Counted from the first letter of the stretch, positions 46,469 to 55,703 are shown. The stretch is 64,000 nucleotides of DNA from Pseudopedobacter sp038243635 (GCA_038243635.1 JBBSQW010000011.1:1-64000); one strand, 5' to 3'. Translations and numbers: made by a program. Notes: generated by a model from the sequence alone, not told the origin.

Positions 46469-46861
46469 TTGGACACCAATATAATTATCGATTTGATTGC
46501 TGATAGAAAGCCTTTCAGCAAACATGCCATCCAGATTTTTCAAAAAGCAGAAGAAGGAAATTTAAAACTTTTCACTTCTTCTCATTCCATTGCTACAACC
46601 CATTACCTATTGAAAAAATACGTGGAGGAGAAGGATTTAAGGAACGTATTATACAATCTTTTAGAATATGTTAGCGTAGTTGCTGTTGATATATTAAAAA
46701 AAGGATTACGCTCTAACTATAAAGGTTTTGAAGATTCGATTCAAATCTTTTGCGCATCATCCGTAGAAAACATTAACGCCATTATTACCAGAAATGTAAA
46801 AGACTTTAAAGGAAGCGAGATAAAGGTTATGACACCTGACGAGTTAACTTTAAGTTTTTAA
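46469..46861 (+). CDS. PIN-domain toxin (VapC-like), N terminus disturbed
   Basis: A 130-residue PIN-domain RNase-like toxin as read from TTG 46469: the first catalytic Asp follows at once (MDTNIIIDLIADR), then FEDSIQ and TRNVKDF supply the other acids. The natural start is probably ATG 46458 or 46461, overlapping the antitoxin stop and giving MMIF before LDTN, but the T-run there has six Ts and needs seven. So the gene is either frameshifted by one base or misread. It is paired with the antitoxin immediately upstream. Confidence 0.78.
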   Translation: MDTNIIIDLIADRKPFSKHAIQIFQKAEEGNLKLFTSSHSIATTHYLLKKYVEEKDLRNVLYNLLEYVSVVAVDILKKGLRSNYKGFEDSIQIFCASSVENINAIITRNVKDFKGSEIKVMTPDELTLSF

Positions 46862-46904
46862 ACCAACTCACGATTTCGCATTATGGTAATTCATTGTGAT
46901 TGGT

Positions 46905-46990
46905 CGCACCAAAGAATACGAATATGGTTGGCCATAATTACGTAGCCATAAAGCCAAATGCATTCATCTAACAAAAGTTTCAAATTAAAT
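46905..46990 (-). pseudogene. Fragment of a second RAYT transposase
   Basis: Minus-strand translation gives NLKLLLDECIWLYGYVIM followed by ANHIRILW. This aligns with SLRFLVAEKRIWVYGYVIM and PNHSHILW of the intact RAYT. The HxH catalytic motif is lost, and nothing more of the gene remains. A degenerate REP hairpin follows at 46994-47019. Confidence 0.6.
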
Positions 46991-46993
46991 CCT

Positions 46994-47518
46994 ACCTGTG
47001 GTCAGTGCTTTCACCACCTAATGTAGCTTCCGTTTGAACATCTGACTTCGTTGCCTCAACCTACAGGCATTTCATGGTGTGAGGCTCTCTTTTGTATTTG
47101 AAAAACACTAAATAGTGATTTTATCCGGAATATGTACCGTTAACTTAAATTCCGTCATAACTTTCAAAAGAAGCGAAAGTTTATTGTACGTAAAGAACAT
47201 TCAAAGTTTTTTACCTGTGGTCGGTGTTATCACCGCACCACCTATGTGTTCCATGTATTTAGTAAGCAGTGAATCAGCAACGTTTTCACCTGTGGTCGGT
47301 GTGATCACCGCACCACCTATGTGTTTCATGTATTTAGTAAGCAGTGAATCAGCAACTTTAGTGGTATGGTGATAACACCAACCACCGGGAGCGAACTAAT
47401 TACTCGTGATGATTCACCTGTGGTCGGGTTATCACCGCACCACCTATGTGTTCCATGTATTTAGTAAGCATTGAGTCAGCAACGTTTTTACCTGTGGTCG
47501 GTGTGCTCACCGCACCAC
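46994..47518. repeat. REP hairpin array downstream of RAYT
   Basis: Imperfect palindromes of about 25 bp (GTGGTCGGTG-TTAT-CACC, then GCACCAC) at 47217-47241, 47292-47316, 47420-47443 and 47494-47518, and one inverted copy at 47361-47385 (GTGGTATGGTGATAACACCA, then ACCAC). A degenerate copy lies at 46994-47019. Three 41-bp units (47242-47282, 47317-47356, 47444-47484) join them; read on the minus strand each encodes ADSLLTKYMEHI, resembling the RAYT C terminus. Confidence 0.85.
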
Positions 47519-48027
47519 TATATATGATCCATATAGTGAGTAATCAAAGGATCTGGAATATTTAAAATGTAATACTTGGCAGAAGAGAAATGATATTCTT
47601 CAGGCAAACTACATAATTCTTTTTTAACAGGGTTATAATGAATGTAGTCGAGCTTTTGCTCTAATATTTCACGAGAAAACATTGTTGCTTTGTATGGTCG
47701 CCTTTCCCAAAAATGATATAATCTATCCGCTTGAGTGCTTCTATAATTCTCAAGTTCAAGCGGGTGATGCTGGAGCATGTTAAACTTGATTTGCTGGGCT
47801 GTAAATTTAAGGAACTGTTGCTGGACATTCTTTTCTACCCATTCATCTTGTTTCCTCCATAGAATATGACTGTGGTTTGGCATAATTACATACCCATAAA
47901 CCCAAATCCGTTTTTCAGCAACTAAAAATCTCAAACTGTCCAGTACTATCTCCTTGTGTTTTGGCCAAGCCAGAAGAGTTTGCCAGTTAAGACAGGTTGC
48001 GGTAAAGAATTCTAAACCATTGGACAT
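47518..48027 (-). CDS. REP-associated tyrosine transposase (RAYT, IS200-like Y1 family)
   Basis: A 169-residue single-strand transposase-like enzyme with the HUH motif (VIMPNHSHILW) and the catalytic Tyr region (LDYIHYNPVKKELC). RAYTs are domesticated relatives of IS200/IS605 transposases that bind and cut REP hairpins. It is flanked on both sides by many REP hairpins, and its stop codon abuts one, which firmly supports the call. The length is at the short end of the family but all core motifs are present, so it may be active. Confidence 0.9.
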   Translation of the reverse strand: MSNGLEFFTATCLNWQTLLAWPKHKEIVLDSLRFLVAEKRIWVYGYVIMPNHSHILWRKQDEWVEKNVQQQFLKFTAQQIKFNMLQHHPLELENYRSTQADRLYHFWERRPYKATMFSREILEQKLDYIHYNPVKKELCSLPEEYHFSSAKYYILNIPDPLITHYMDHI

Positions 48028-48048
48028 AAGTTAAATATAAAAAGAAAA

Positions 48049-48551
48049 TTGGTATGGTTATAACACCAACTGAAAAAAAATCGGTATCAAGAGTGGTGTG
48101 ATGATAACACCAACCACAGGATAAAATATAAAAAGAATAGCGGTATATCTGTAGTGGTTTGGTGATAACACCAACCCTGAAGAGTTATCACTAAGTTTTT
48201 AAAATTTGCGATAAAGCATACGAGCGGATTTCACCTCCATGTTTTGGCTCCACCAGATTTCACTGTGGTCGGTGTTATCACCGCATTACCTATGTGTTCC
48301 ATGTATTTAGTAAGCAGTGAATCAGCGACGTTTAGTGGTATGGTGATAACACCAACCACAGGGAAAATAACACCAAAAAAAACCTAATGGGCTGATGATA
48401 AAATTAGGGTAAACCTGTGGCCGGTGTTATCAACGCACCTTACAGTAGGTTGTGTTCGATACTGAATTGTTGAATAAATTGTAGTGGTTTGGTGACAGAA
48501 CCCGCAGAAAAACTATGACCTATTGTAGTGGTTTGGCGATGACACCAACCA
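48049..48551. repeat. REP hairpin array upstream of RAYT
   Basis: Palindromes at 48049-48071, 48093-48117, 48151-48176, 48265-48289, 48335-48359, 48416-48440, 48481-48505 and 48525-48551, in both orientations. Three start GTAGTGG, with a GTAG tetranucleotide at the hairpin foot as in enterobacterial REPs. One 41-bp RAYT-tail unit occurs at 48290-48330 between an inverted pair, giving a BIME-like composite. Confidence 0.82.
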
Positions 48552-48644
48552 CATAAAAGAGATAAAACTTATTCGACTCAGACTTATTAAAACGGGTCGA
48601 ATCTACTTGGTTTTGACTTTGTTGGATTAGTGTTAATTAAGCTC

Positions 48645-49593
48645 CTATCCTTTGTTAATTTGAAAGATATTGGAAGCATACACAACCCTCACTGGTAACC
48701 CTTTTTGAATCCCGGGATTCCATCTTGGTGCATTCATAAGCACTCGTAATGCTTCTCCGTCGCAACCATCTCCTATTCCACTTATAACTTTACCTTCTAC
48801 TATAGATCCATCTCCATCTACAATAAACCTAACCGTAACCCTACCTTCAGTACAATTATTTTCCGCCATTTTAGGATATCTTAAGGAATTACTTAAGTAA
48901 TATGCAACTGATTCCCTACCACCTTTGAATGACGGCAACACTTCTTCTTGGGTGTAGTTAGTCACTTTTCCTTTATCGTTAATAGTACTTCCTTTTAAAA
49001 ATTGGTCATTTTATATTCAGCTAAGTAAGTTTCTTTACTTTTTGGATTGTATACCTTCCAAATTCCGTTTCTATCCCCTTTTAGGTAATCTTCCTCAACA
49101 AGTTCTCCATATTCGTTTGTAGCTTTATAGATCCCCGTTCCGGTTTTGTCTAAAAAATGATGCTCTAAAGAATCGCTAAGTGCCAACATCTTCTCAAGTT
49201 TCGCTTTTTTATCGTCATAAAAGTAATACACCTTTTTTCGCACACTATCGTTCTGAAAATAATAAGTAGCTATCCCATTTTGGCTTACGGCTTTGTACAT
49301 TTCTACAGAAAGCTTTTTTCATTTGGATAATAGTTAATTACCTCGCCCTGATACCTGAGCCTAAAATTATTTGTTAATGAGTTACCAGTTTTCTTTAAGC
49401 TTTTATCCACGTAGTATTCAGTTACGGCATAAGTATTTTCGGGGCTTTTTATCAGACTTATGGTACGAATACAAACAGCACTATCAATAGTACTAACTGG
49501 GCAAATGCCATCTCCAACATAATAAGTACTTGTTTCTTGTGCTTGACAAAACAATACGCTTAGCAGCAGTGCAGTTATAATAAAAGTCTTCAT
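48645..49593 (-). pseudogene. TonB C-terminal domain protein with MORN-like repeats, two frameshifts
   Basis: Three frames form one protein of about 315 residues. A signal peptide (MKTFIITALLLSVLFCQAQ) and first repeats end at NYYPNEK; a middle part follows (MYKAVSQNGIATYYF to KETYLAEYKMTNF); a TonB_C domain ends it (LPSFKGGRESVAYYL, EGRVTVRFIVDGDGSI). Frame 1 breaks at about 49312 in a six-base A-run and frame 2 at about 48998 in a T-run; one added base at each restores the reading frame. Such proteins are common in Bacteroidota, with a periplasmic or envelope role that is unclear. No transmembrane anchor typical of true TonB is seen. Confidence 0.75.
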
Positions 49594-49666
49594 AATTTTA
49601 AATTCATTTGTCAATAGTAATGTTTTTCTGGAATAATCTTTGCCTACTCCTTTCAAAATAATAATC

Positions 49667-50191
49667 ATGAAAAAGCAAATATTAGCATTCACATTTATTG
49701 TGTTCTTTATAAGTAGCTGCGCTACCTTACAATCTATTGTTAAATCAACATTTCCTTACACCGCAACTTTAATTATTCCTGCAAATCAGAGTACTGGTAA
49801 AAACTACTCGGCCACTAGCTCTGCAAGTAGTCTTGATCAAATTTTTACCGGTAGTAATTCCAATACCGATCAAATTAGTGAGGTACGAATTAACTCTGCA
49901 AAAATTGAAGCAGTAAATCCATCCAACCAAAAGTTGGGTGTATTTAAATCCATCAAAGTTTACCTTTTGAATGGAAATACCGAAGTGATGGTTGCCTCAA
50001 GAAACGACATTGCTTCTACCGCAGGTAATAGCTTAGTTTTAGACATTGACAACAGCAGGTTTTTAGATAGTTATTTAAAAAATGGTCCAGTGCGAGTGCG
50101 GGTTGATTACGTTTTACAGAACAACTTAACAGTGGATTTAAGCGTGAAAGCCAGCTTAGGGTTTAATACCACACCTACTGCCAACAAATAA
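49667..50191 (+). CDS. Uncharacterised lipoprotein
   Basis: A 174-residue lipoprotein (start ATG 49667; lipobox FFISSC, then ATLQSIVKSTFPYTATLIIP). The remainder is a beta-rich domain with repeated hydrophobic strands (IKVYLLNG, VRVRVDYVL). I do not recognise the family. It is divergent from the TonB-like gene and closed by its own terminator. An upstream in-frame ATG at 49640 would spoil the signal peptide and is not preferred. Confidence 0.75.
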   Translation: MKKQILAFTFIVFFISSCATLQSIVKSTFPYTATLIIPANQSTGKNYSATSSASSLDQIFTGSNSNTDQISEVRINSAKIEAVNPSNQKLGVFKSIKVYLLNGNTEVMVASRNDIASTAGNSLVLDIDNSRFLDSYLKNGPVRVRVDYVLQNNLTVDLSVKASLGFNTTPTANK

Positions 50192-50211
50192 AAACAATCA
50201 CATCTACCTTG

Positions 50212-50253
50212 AAAAATCTCAAACAGTAAAAACGGTTTGAGATTTTTTATTTT
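50212..50253 (+). terminator. Terminator after the lipoprotein gene
   Basis: AAAAATCTCAAAC and GTTTGAGATTTTT pair over 13 bp around a 10-nt loop, followed by a T-rich run. Confidence 0.85.
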
Positions 50254-50271
50254 AGGATACATTAAAGCTGT

Positions 50272-50279
50272 TATATTTG
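50272..50279 (+). promoter_or_regulatory. -7 promoter box before the NadR-like gene
   Basis: TATATTTG matches TAnnTTTG exactly, 57 bases before the start codon. Confidence 0.5.
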
Positions 50280-50335
50280 TGTGTAGCTATTTTTCTGCAA
50301 TACCATATCAAAATTGAAACAAGCTTCAAAAACTG

Positions 50336-50866
50336 ATGAATAAAAGTTTGATTAAAGTTGCTATTGTTGGTCCAGAATCTTCTGGAAAGTCAACCGTTTC
50401 TCAAGATTTAGCAAAGCATTACCAAACACTTTGGGTACCAGAATATTCCCGATTTTATTGTGAAAACCTAAATAGAGATTGTACTTTACAGGATGAACTC
50501 AATATGTTTCACGGGCAGCTTGCTTTAGAAACAGCGGTAGAAAGTATTACTAAAAAAAATATTTTAATTTGCGACACCACTATTCTCACTGTGAAAATTT
50601 GGTGCGATGAACTGTTTGAAGAAACGCCAGCATTAGTTATTGATCAGTTAAAGTCTCACCCTTACGATTTTTACATTCTCTTAAAAAACGATTTGCCTTG
50701 GCAAGATGATCCCTTAAGGAATTTCAAAGGCAGAGGTGATTATTTTATGAATGTTTGGCGTAAAGAATTAAAAGTATTAAATGCTTGTTACCAAGAAGTA
50801 GGTGGCTTAGCAGACCGAACGACGAATGCTATAAAAGCCACAGACGATTTTTTAAACGCTCTATAA
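50336..50866 (+). CDS. NadR-like AAA ATPase / nicotinamide riboside kinase-type protein
   Basis: A 176-residue P-loop kinase-like protein with Walker A GPESSGKST (residues 12-20) and a Walker B-like ILICDTT. It matches the kinase domain of NadR (AAA_28), which phosphorylates nicotinamide riboside to NMN for NAD salvage, without the HTH or adenylyltransferase domains. The kinase role is likely but not proven. It is 25 bases upstream of the M16 protease gene. Confidence 0.82.
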   Translation: MNKSLIKVAIVGPESSGKSTVSQDLAKHYQTLWVPEYSRFYCENLNRDCTLQDELNMFHGQLALETAVESITKKNILICDTTILTVKIWCDELFEETPALVIDQLKSHPYDFYILLKNDLPWQDDPLRNFKGRGDYFMNVWRKELKVLNACYQEVGGLADRTTNAIKATDDFLNAL

Positions 50867-50891
50867 ATTACATTATACTCCCTATAAAAAC

Positions 50892-53723
50892 ATGAAAATT
50901 AAACATCTCGCCTACTCCATCTTAGCTTCACTTTTTGTAATGGCTTGTAGCCCCAAAGTGAATAACCCAACTACAAAGACAACAAGTGCGATAATCCCAA
51001 CTGATAGTAGCGTTATTATTGGCAAACTGCCAAACGGCTTAACTTACTACATTCGTAAAAACGTGGAACCAAAAAGCAGAGCAGAGCTTTACTTGGTCAA
51101 TAAAGTAGGTTCTATTGTAGAAAACGACGACCAACTAGGCTTAGCGCACTTTACCGAACACATGGCGTTTAATGGAACGCGTGATTTCCCAAAAAACGAA
51201 TTAATTAGCTACCTGCAAAAAGCTGGAGTTAGGTTTGGTGCAGATTTAAACGCTTATACTGGCTTTAACCAAACCGTTTACCAATTGCCTTTACCGACAG
51301 ATAGTGTGGCAGTTTTTGAAAAAGGCTTTGATATTTTAGCAAACTGGGCGGGCTACGTAAGCTTTGATGATCAAGAAATTGACCAAGAACGAGGTGTAAT
51401 TGTAGAAGAAGACCGCCAAAGAGGTAAAAATGCACAAGAAAGAATGAGTAAGCAGTTGCTACCTGCGTTATTAGCAAACTCCAGATATGCCAACCGCTTA
51501 CCAATTGGTAAATTAGATATTCTAAACAATTTTAAATACGACACCATCAAGCAGTTTTACAAAGATTGGTACCGCCCAAATTTACAAGCTGTAATTGCTG
51601 TTGGCGATTTTGATGTTGCTAACGTTGAACAATTGATTAAGGACAATTTTTCTGATTTAAGCAATCCAGAAAACGAAAGAAAAAGAGAAGAATACGGCAT
51701 TCCAGATAATGCAGAACCACTGGTTAAAATAGTAACGGATCCAGAATTTCCTTATAACGTTGCATCTGTTACCTACAAGCACAAAGAAGTTATAGAAAAT
51801 AATGAAGCACAATTAAAAACTAAAATTTTAACCAGCTTAATTAACACCATGCTTAGCAGCAGGTTAACGGAGATTGTTCAAAAAGGAGATGCACCTTTTG
51901 TTTTTGCACAGAGCAATTACGGTGCTTTCCAAGGTGGTTTAGTAAACCTAGATGCTTTTAATAGTGTAGCTGTTTCAAAAGATGCAGCAGGTTTAGAGGC
52001 TGCTGTTAAAGCGGTACTAACAGAGAATGTAAGAATGAAGAAGTATGGTTTTACCGCTACAGAATTAGAAAGAGCAAAAACGGGTTTGCAAACAGCGGTA
52101 GATAACCAGTTTAAAGAGAAAGATAAAACGAAGTCAGCGGTTTTTGTACAACAATATGTGGAAAGCTTTTTAAAGGGGCAACCAATACCAAGTTTGGATT
52201 ATATTCATAATTTTTACACCAAAAACCTAAGTGGTATTTCTGTAGGCGAGATTAACAAACTGGCTGCTACCTTTGTTACAGAAGACAATCTGGTTGCCAT
52301 TATACAGGCTCCAGACAAAGAAAAAGAAAATTTACCAAGCGACGCTACGTACTTGACGTGGATTAAAACTGCCGGTGATAATGTACAACCCTACGTTGAT
52401 AATACGGTTGATAAACCGCTAATGGCAAATAAACCTGTTGCAGGATCAATTGTAAACGAGAAAAAAATCGATGAAATTGGAGTTACAGAACTTACTTTTT
52501 CAAACGGTGTTAAAGTAGTTTTAAAACCTACTGATTATAAAAATGACCAGATTTTATTTACCGCAGCAAGTAAAGGTGGCACTTCTTTAGCATCTGACGA
52601 AGATTTTAGGTCGGCCCAAATGGCAGATGAATTAATTGGAAATTCTGGAATTGGAGATTTCGACGAAAGCCAGTTAGGAAAATTACTGACAGGGAAAGTT
52701 GCTAGCGTTAGGCCGTTCATTGGCACTTATGGCGAAGGCGTTAGCGGTTCCGCTAGTCCGAAAGATTTAGAAACGGCTTTACAGTTAAACTACTTGTATT
52801 TTACGGCACCAAGAAAAGATGCAAGTGTTTTAAAAACACAGCTTGAAAGTATGCGAACTATTCTAAGTAATCGTTTAACGCAGCCAACGGCGGTTTTTCA
52901 AGATACTGCTACTGCAGTTTTAAACAGCTATAAAAAACGAGCACAACAAATTACCATTCCAGAGCTTAGCGAAATTAACTTGGATAAAGCCGTTTCGTTT
53001 TACAAACAACGTTTTACTAACGCAGCCGATTTCGTTTTCACTTTCGTAGGTAATTTTAAACTTGAAGAAATTAAGCCTTTACTTGCGACCTATTTAGGGA
53101 GTTTACCAGCAACCGGCAATAAAGAGACGTTTAAGGATTTAGGTTTAGAGCCTCTTTCTGGCGATATTACTAAAAAAGTGTACAAAGGTTTAGAGGATAA
53201 AGCGAATGTATCTTTGGTTTATCATGGTAACTACAATTATTCGGATAAAGAAAATTTACAATTAGATGCGCTTAAAGCGATTCTAGAAATTAAGATTTTG
53301 GAGCGCCTAAGAGAAAAAGAAAGTGGTGTTTACAGCCCAAGAGTCAATGTGACTTACGATAATGAACCAAAAGCACAATACAGCGTCGGCATTTCTTTCA
53401 GTTGTGCATCTGCAAATGTTGATAAGCTAATTGCTGCGGCAGTTGATGAGGTAAAAGAACTTCAAAAAGATGGTGCTTCTGCAGATGATATTCAAAAGTT
53501 TAAGGCAGAAGAAGTGCGTCAATTAGAACTTCGGATGCGTGAAAATGGCTTTTGGTTAGGCTACTTACAAAATGCTTACAATAATAATGATGACCCTAAA
53601 AAGGTTTTAACTTATACTAAAAGCCTAGTCGAGGTAAATAATGCAAGCACTAAAACAGCTGCTAGCAAATATTTGAATACCAACAATTTTATCAAGCTGA
53701 TTTTATTGCCTGAGAAAAAATAG
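50892..53723 (+). CDS. M16-family (pitrilysin/insulinase-like) zinc metalloprotease, lipoprotein
   Basis: A 943-residue lipoprotein (lipobox VMACS) with two M16 halves. The N-terminal half has the inverted zinc motif H86-F-T-E89-H90 and a downstream acidic ligand segment (VIVEEDRQRG). The C-terminal half (from about residue 530, ELTFSNGVKVVLKPTDYK) is the catalytically inactive partner domain. It probably degrades peptides in the periplasm. Length is normal for Bacteroidota PqqL-like members. Confidence 0.94.
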   Translation: MKIKHLAYSILASLFVMACSPKVNNPTTKTTSAIIPTDSSVIIGKLPNGLTYYIRKNVEPKSRAELYLVNKVGSIVENDDQLGLAHFTEHMAFNGTRDFPKNELISYLQKAGVRFGADLNAYTGFNQTVYQLPLPTDSVAVFEKGFDILANWAGYVSFDDQEIDQERGVIVEEDRQRGKNAQERMSKQLLPALLANSRYANRLPIGKLDILNNFKYDTIKQFYKDWYRPNLQAVIAVGDFDVANVEQLIKDNFSDLSNPENERKREEYGIPDNAEPLVKIVTDPEFPYNVASVTYKHKEVIENNEAQLKTKILTSLINTMLSSRLTEIVQKGDAPFVFAQSNYGAFQGGLVNLDAFNSVAVSKDAAGLEAAVKAVLTENVRMKKYGFTATELERAKTGLQTAVDNQFKEKDKTKSAVFVQQYVESFLKGQPIPSLDYIHNFYTKNLSGISVGEINKLAATFVTEDNLVAIIQAPDKEKENLPSDATYLTWIKTAGDNVQPYVDNTVDKPLMANKPVAGSIVNEKKIDEIGVTELTFSNGVKVVLKPTDYKNDQILFTAASKGGTSLASDEDFRSAQMADELIGNSGIGDFDESQLGKLLTGKVASVRPFIGTYGEGVSGSASPKDLETALQLNYLYFTAPRKDASVLKTQLESMRTILSNRLTQPTAVFQDTATAVLNSYKKRAQQITIPELSEINLDKAVSFYKQRFTNAADFVFTFVGNFKLEEIKPLLATYLGSLPATGNKETFKDLGLEPLSGDITKKVYKGLEDKANVSLVYHGNYNYSDKENLQLDALKAILEIKILERLREKESGVYSPRVNVTYDNEPKAQYSVGISFSCASANVDKLIAAAVDEVKELQKDGASADDIQKFKAEEVRQLELRMRENGFWLGYLQNAYNNNDDPKKVLTYTKSLVEVNNASTKTAASKYLNTNNFIKLILLPEKK

Positions 53724-53767
53724 GTTAAAAAACTCAAAATCAATAGTCTTTTAACCTAATTAATTCA

Positions 53768-53795
53768 ATTGCTTCGGGATAAGCCCCGAAGCAAT
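53768..53795 (+). terminator. Strong hairpin after the M16 gene
   Basis: ATTGCTTCGGG and CCCGAAGCAAT form an 11-bp stem with a 6-nt loop, 45 bases after the stop codon. There is no T-run after it, so it may be an RNA-stabilising or weak termination hairpin. Confidence 0.5.
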
Positions 53796-53808
53796 CTGTA
53801 TCAGAATT

Positions 53809-53973
53809 TCAGAAACCTATTGATGTTAGGTATATCTTCTCATTCACAGCAATAGCCTTTAAAAAAGATTCTACGATATTGAATTTGTGTTTAGGGAAAG
53901 CAAGACTTAATACTTCAAGAAGTTCATGCTTAAGAGTAAATGAAAAAGTGGAACTGGATTGGGTTAATTGCAA
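53809..53973 (-). CDS. Possible small ORF or gene remnant
   Basis: A 54-residue frame from a TTG, containing STFSFTLKHELLEVLSLAF and FNIVESFLKAIAVNEKIYLT. It reads like real protein, but I do not recognise it and no ribosome-binding context decides it. It could be the end of a decayed gene. The rest of this 430-base gap holds only hairpins. Confidence 0.2.
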   Translation of the reverse strand: MQLTQSSSTFSFTLKHELLEVLSLAFPKHKFNIVESFLKAIAVNEKIYLTSIGF

Positions 53974-54089
53974 CTACTTCTAGTATTAAAAAAAAGACAT
54001 ATTTAAAACCTTTTTCCTTCTTGTACATTTTTGTTAGCGGTTTAATGAAAACGAATACAATACCAAAGTAGGGTAGGAAATCCAAAACA

Positions 54090-54130
54090 TAAAAAAAGGC
54101 TGTCTCAATTATCTTTTGAGACAGCCTTTT
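54090..54130. terminator. Bidirectional terminator at the end of the RNase G gene
   Basis: GGCTGTCTCAA and TTTGAGACAGCC pair over at least 11 bp, flanked by A-run and T-run. On the minus strand it lies about 25 bases after the RNase G stop codon. Confidence 0.88.
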
Positions 54131-54152
54131 AGCTAAAATATAAGTTTCAAAA

Positions 54153-55703
54153 TTAAAGTTTAATCTCTTCCTCTTTTGCGCTTAAAAAATGAAATTCTGT
54201 TAAATGATAGGATGATACTGAACGTACCTTAATCCACTGGCTGTATTTAAAAAACCACTTCATTTGTAAAGAAACCAGTCCTTTGGTAATATAAGCCTCA
54301 ATGTATGGGTGCACACATAGTGTTATCCCTTTCTCCGCCTGTTCATTTAGTACATAATCTAAATTAGCTACAATATCATCCATTAGCATAATACTAGCTG
54401 TAATCTCACCAGTTCCATTACAGCTTGGGCATTTTTCATTGGTCACAATATTCATCTCTGGGCGAACCCTTTGACGTGTAATCTGTACCAAACCAAATTT
54501 ACTTGGAGGCAATATGGTATGCTTAGCCCTATCTAAAAGCATTTCTGATTTTAAATAATCAAAAAGATCTTTACGATTTGGAGCTTTGTGCATATCGATA
54601 AAATCGACAACCACAATACCGCCCATATCTCTTAACCTTAGTTGACGAGCAATTTCTTTGGCAGCCTCTTTGTTTACCATGAAAGCATTTTCTTCCTGGT
54701 TTTCTGGGCTTGCCGTACGGTTACCACTGTTTACATCAATTACGTGTAATGCTTCGGTATGTTCTACCACCAAATAAGCACCACCTGCAAGATTTACAGT
54801 TCTACCAAAAGATCCTTTAATCTGCTTTTCTATTCCGAAATGCTCAAAAATTGGTTCTTTACCTTTGTACAATTTTACAATTTTCTCCAACTCCGGAGAA
54901 ATCTCATGTACATAGGATTTTACTTCTTCGTAAATGGCAGGGTCGTTCACATAAACGTTAGAAAATTCATCATTCAAGAGGTCTCTTAGAATGGTTGAAG
55001 CTCTTCCCATCTCGCCCAAAATTCTTTTAGACGGATCTGTATGCGGTAACTTTTTCATCAAAGTTTCCCACTTAGAGATTAGATCTAGTAAATCTTTCTG
55101 GATTTCCGCTACGCCTTTATGCTCAGATACGGTTCTAATAATTACGCCAAAGTTTGCCGGCTTTATGCCTTCAACTATTTTCTTTAGGCGTGTTCTTTCT
55201 GTGTTACTTCTAATCTTTTTAGAGATTGAAATTACATCAGAAAATGGTACTAATACCACAAATCTGCCCGCAATAGATAAATCTGAACTTAAACGGGGAC
55301 CTTTTGTAGAAATAGGTTCCTTAGCAATTTGTACCGGTAATAACTGATTTTTTGTAAGAATAGACGAAATTTTTCCGCCTTTATCAATATCAGCTTCTTT
55401 CTTAAAATTATCTAATAAATGATCTTTATAAGAATTACCTCTAACTTGCTTGTTAAGTTTTAGTAAAGATTGTACTTGCGGTCCGAGGTCTAAATAATGC
55501 AGAAAAGCATCTTTCTCGTAACCAACATCAACAAATGCAGCATTTAACCCGGGCATAATCTTTTTGATTCTGCCCATATAAATATCACCAACAGCATAGC
55601 TGTTGTTAAGTTGCTCTTTGTTAAGTTCTACGAGTTGCTTGTCTTGCATTAATGCAATCGTTACCCCACTAGAGGTTAGATTGATAATTAACTCCTTTAC
55701 CAA
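54153..55703 (-). CDS. rng: Ribonuclease E/G family protein
   Basis: A 516-residue endoribonuclease. It begins with the RNase G-type N terminus (VKELIINLTSSGVTIALMQD), then an S1 domain (about 38-125, VGDIYMGRIKKIMPGLNAAF), the DNase I-like catalytic segment (ALHVIDVNSGN and VVVDFID, each with a metal-binding Asp) and the zinc-link CPSC, consistent with a tetramer. It processes 16S rRNA and mRNA. No long RNase E scaffold tail is present. It lies downstream of the small COX24-type gene. Confidence 0.93.
   Translation of the reverse strand: MVKELIINLTSSGVTIALMQDKQLVELNKEQLNNSYAVGDIYMGRIKKIMPGLNAAFVDVGYEKDAFLHYLDLGPQVQSLLKLNKQVRGNSYKDHLLDNFKKEADIDKGGKISSILTKNQLLPVQIAKEPISTKGPRLSSDLSIAGRFVVLVPFSDVISISKKIRSNTERTRLKKIVEGIKPANFGVIIRTVSEHKGVAEIQKDLLDLISKWETLMKKLPHTDPSKRILGEMGRASTILRDLLNDEFSNVYVNDPAIYEEVKSYVHEISPELEKIVKLYKGKEPIFEHFGIEKQIKGSFGRTVNLAGGAYLVVEHTEALHVIDVNSGNRTASPENQEENAFMVNKEAAKEIARQLRLRDMGGIVVVDFIDMHKAPNRKDLFDYLKSEMLLDRAKHTILPPSKFGLVQITRQRVRPEMNIVTNEKCPSCNGTGEITASIMLMDDIVANLDYVLNEQAEKGITLCVHPYIEAYITKGLVSLQMKWFFKYSQWIKVRSVSSYHLTEFHFLSAKEEEIKL

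Noticed and set aside
47115..47372. 85-codon plus-strand frame with a repeated peptide (VVGVITAPPMC, YLVSSESAT)
   Set aside because: It is made entirely of REP hairpins and the 41-bp RAYT-tail units read on the wrong strand; the peptide repeats only reflect the DNA repeats.
46994..48551. Possible CRISPR array
   Set aside because: Repeats occur in both orientations, are themselves hairpins, spacing is irregular and the intervening units are themselves repeated; no cas genes are present. A RAYT/REP system explains it.
48995..49300. Separate small MORN-repeat gene
   Set aside because: Its frame joins seamlessly to the frames on both sides if one base is added at each break, so it is the middle of the TonB-like gene.
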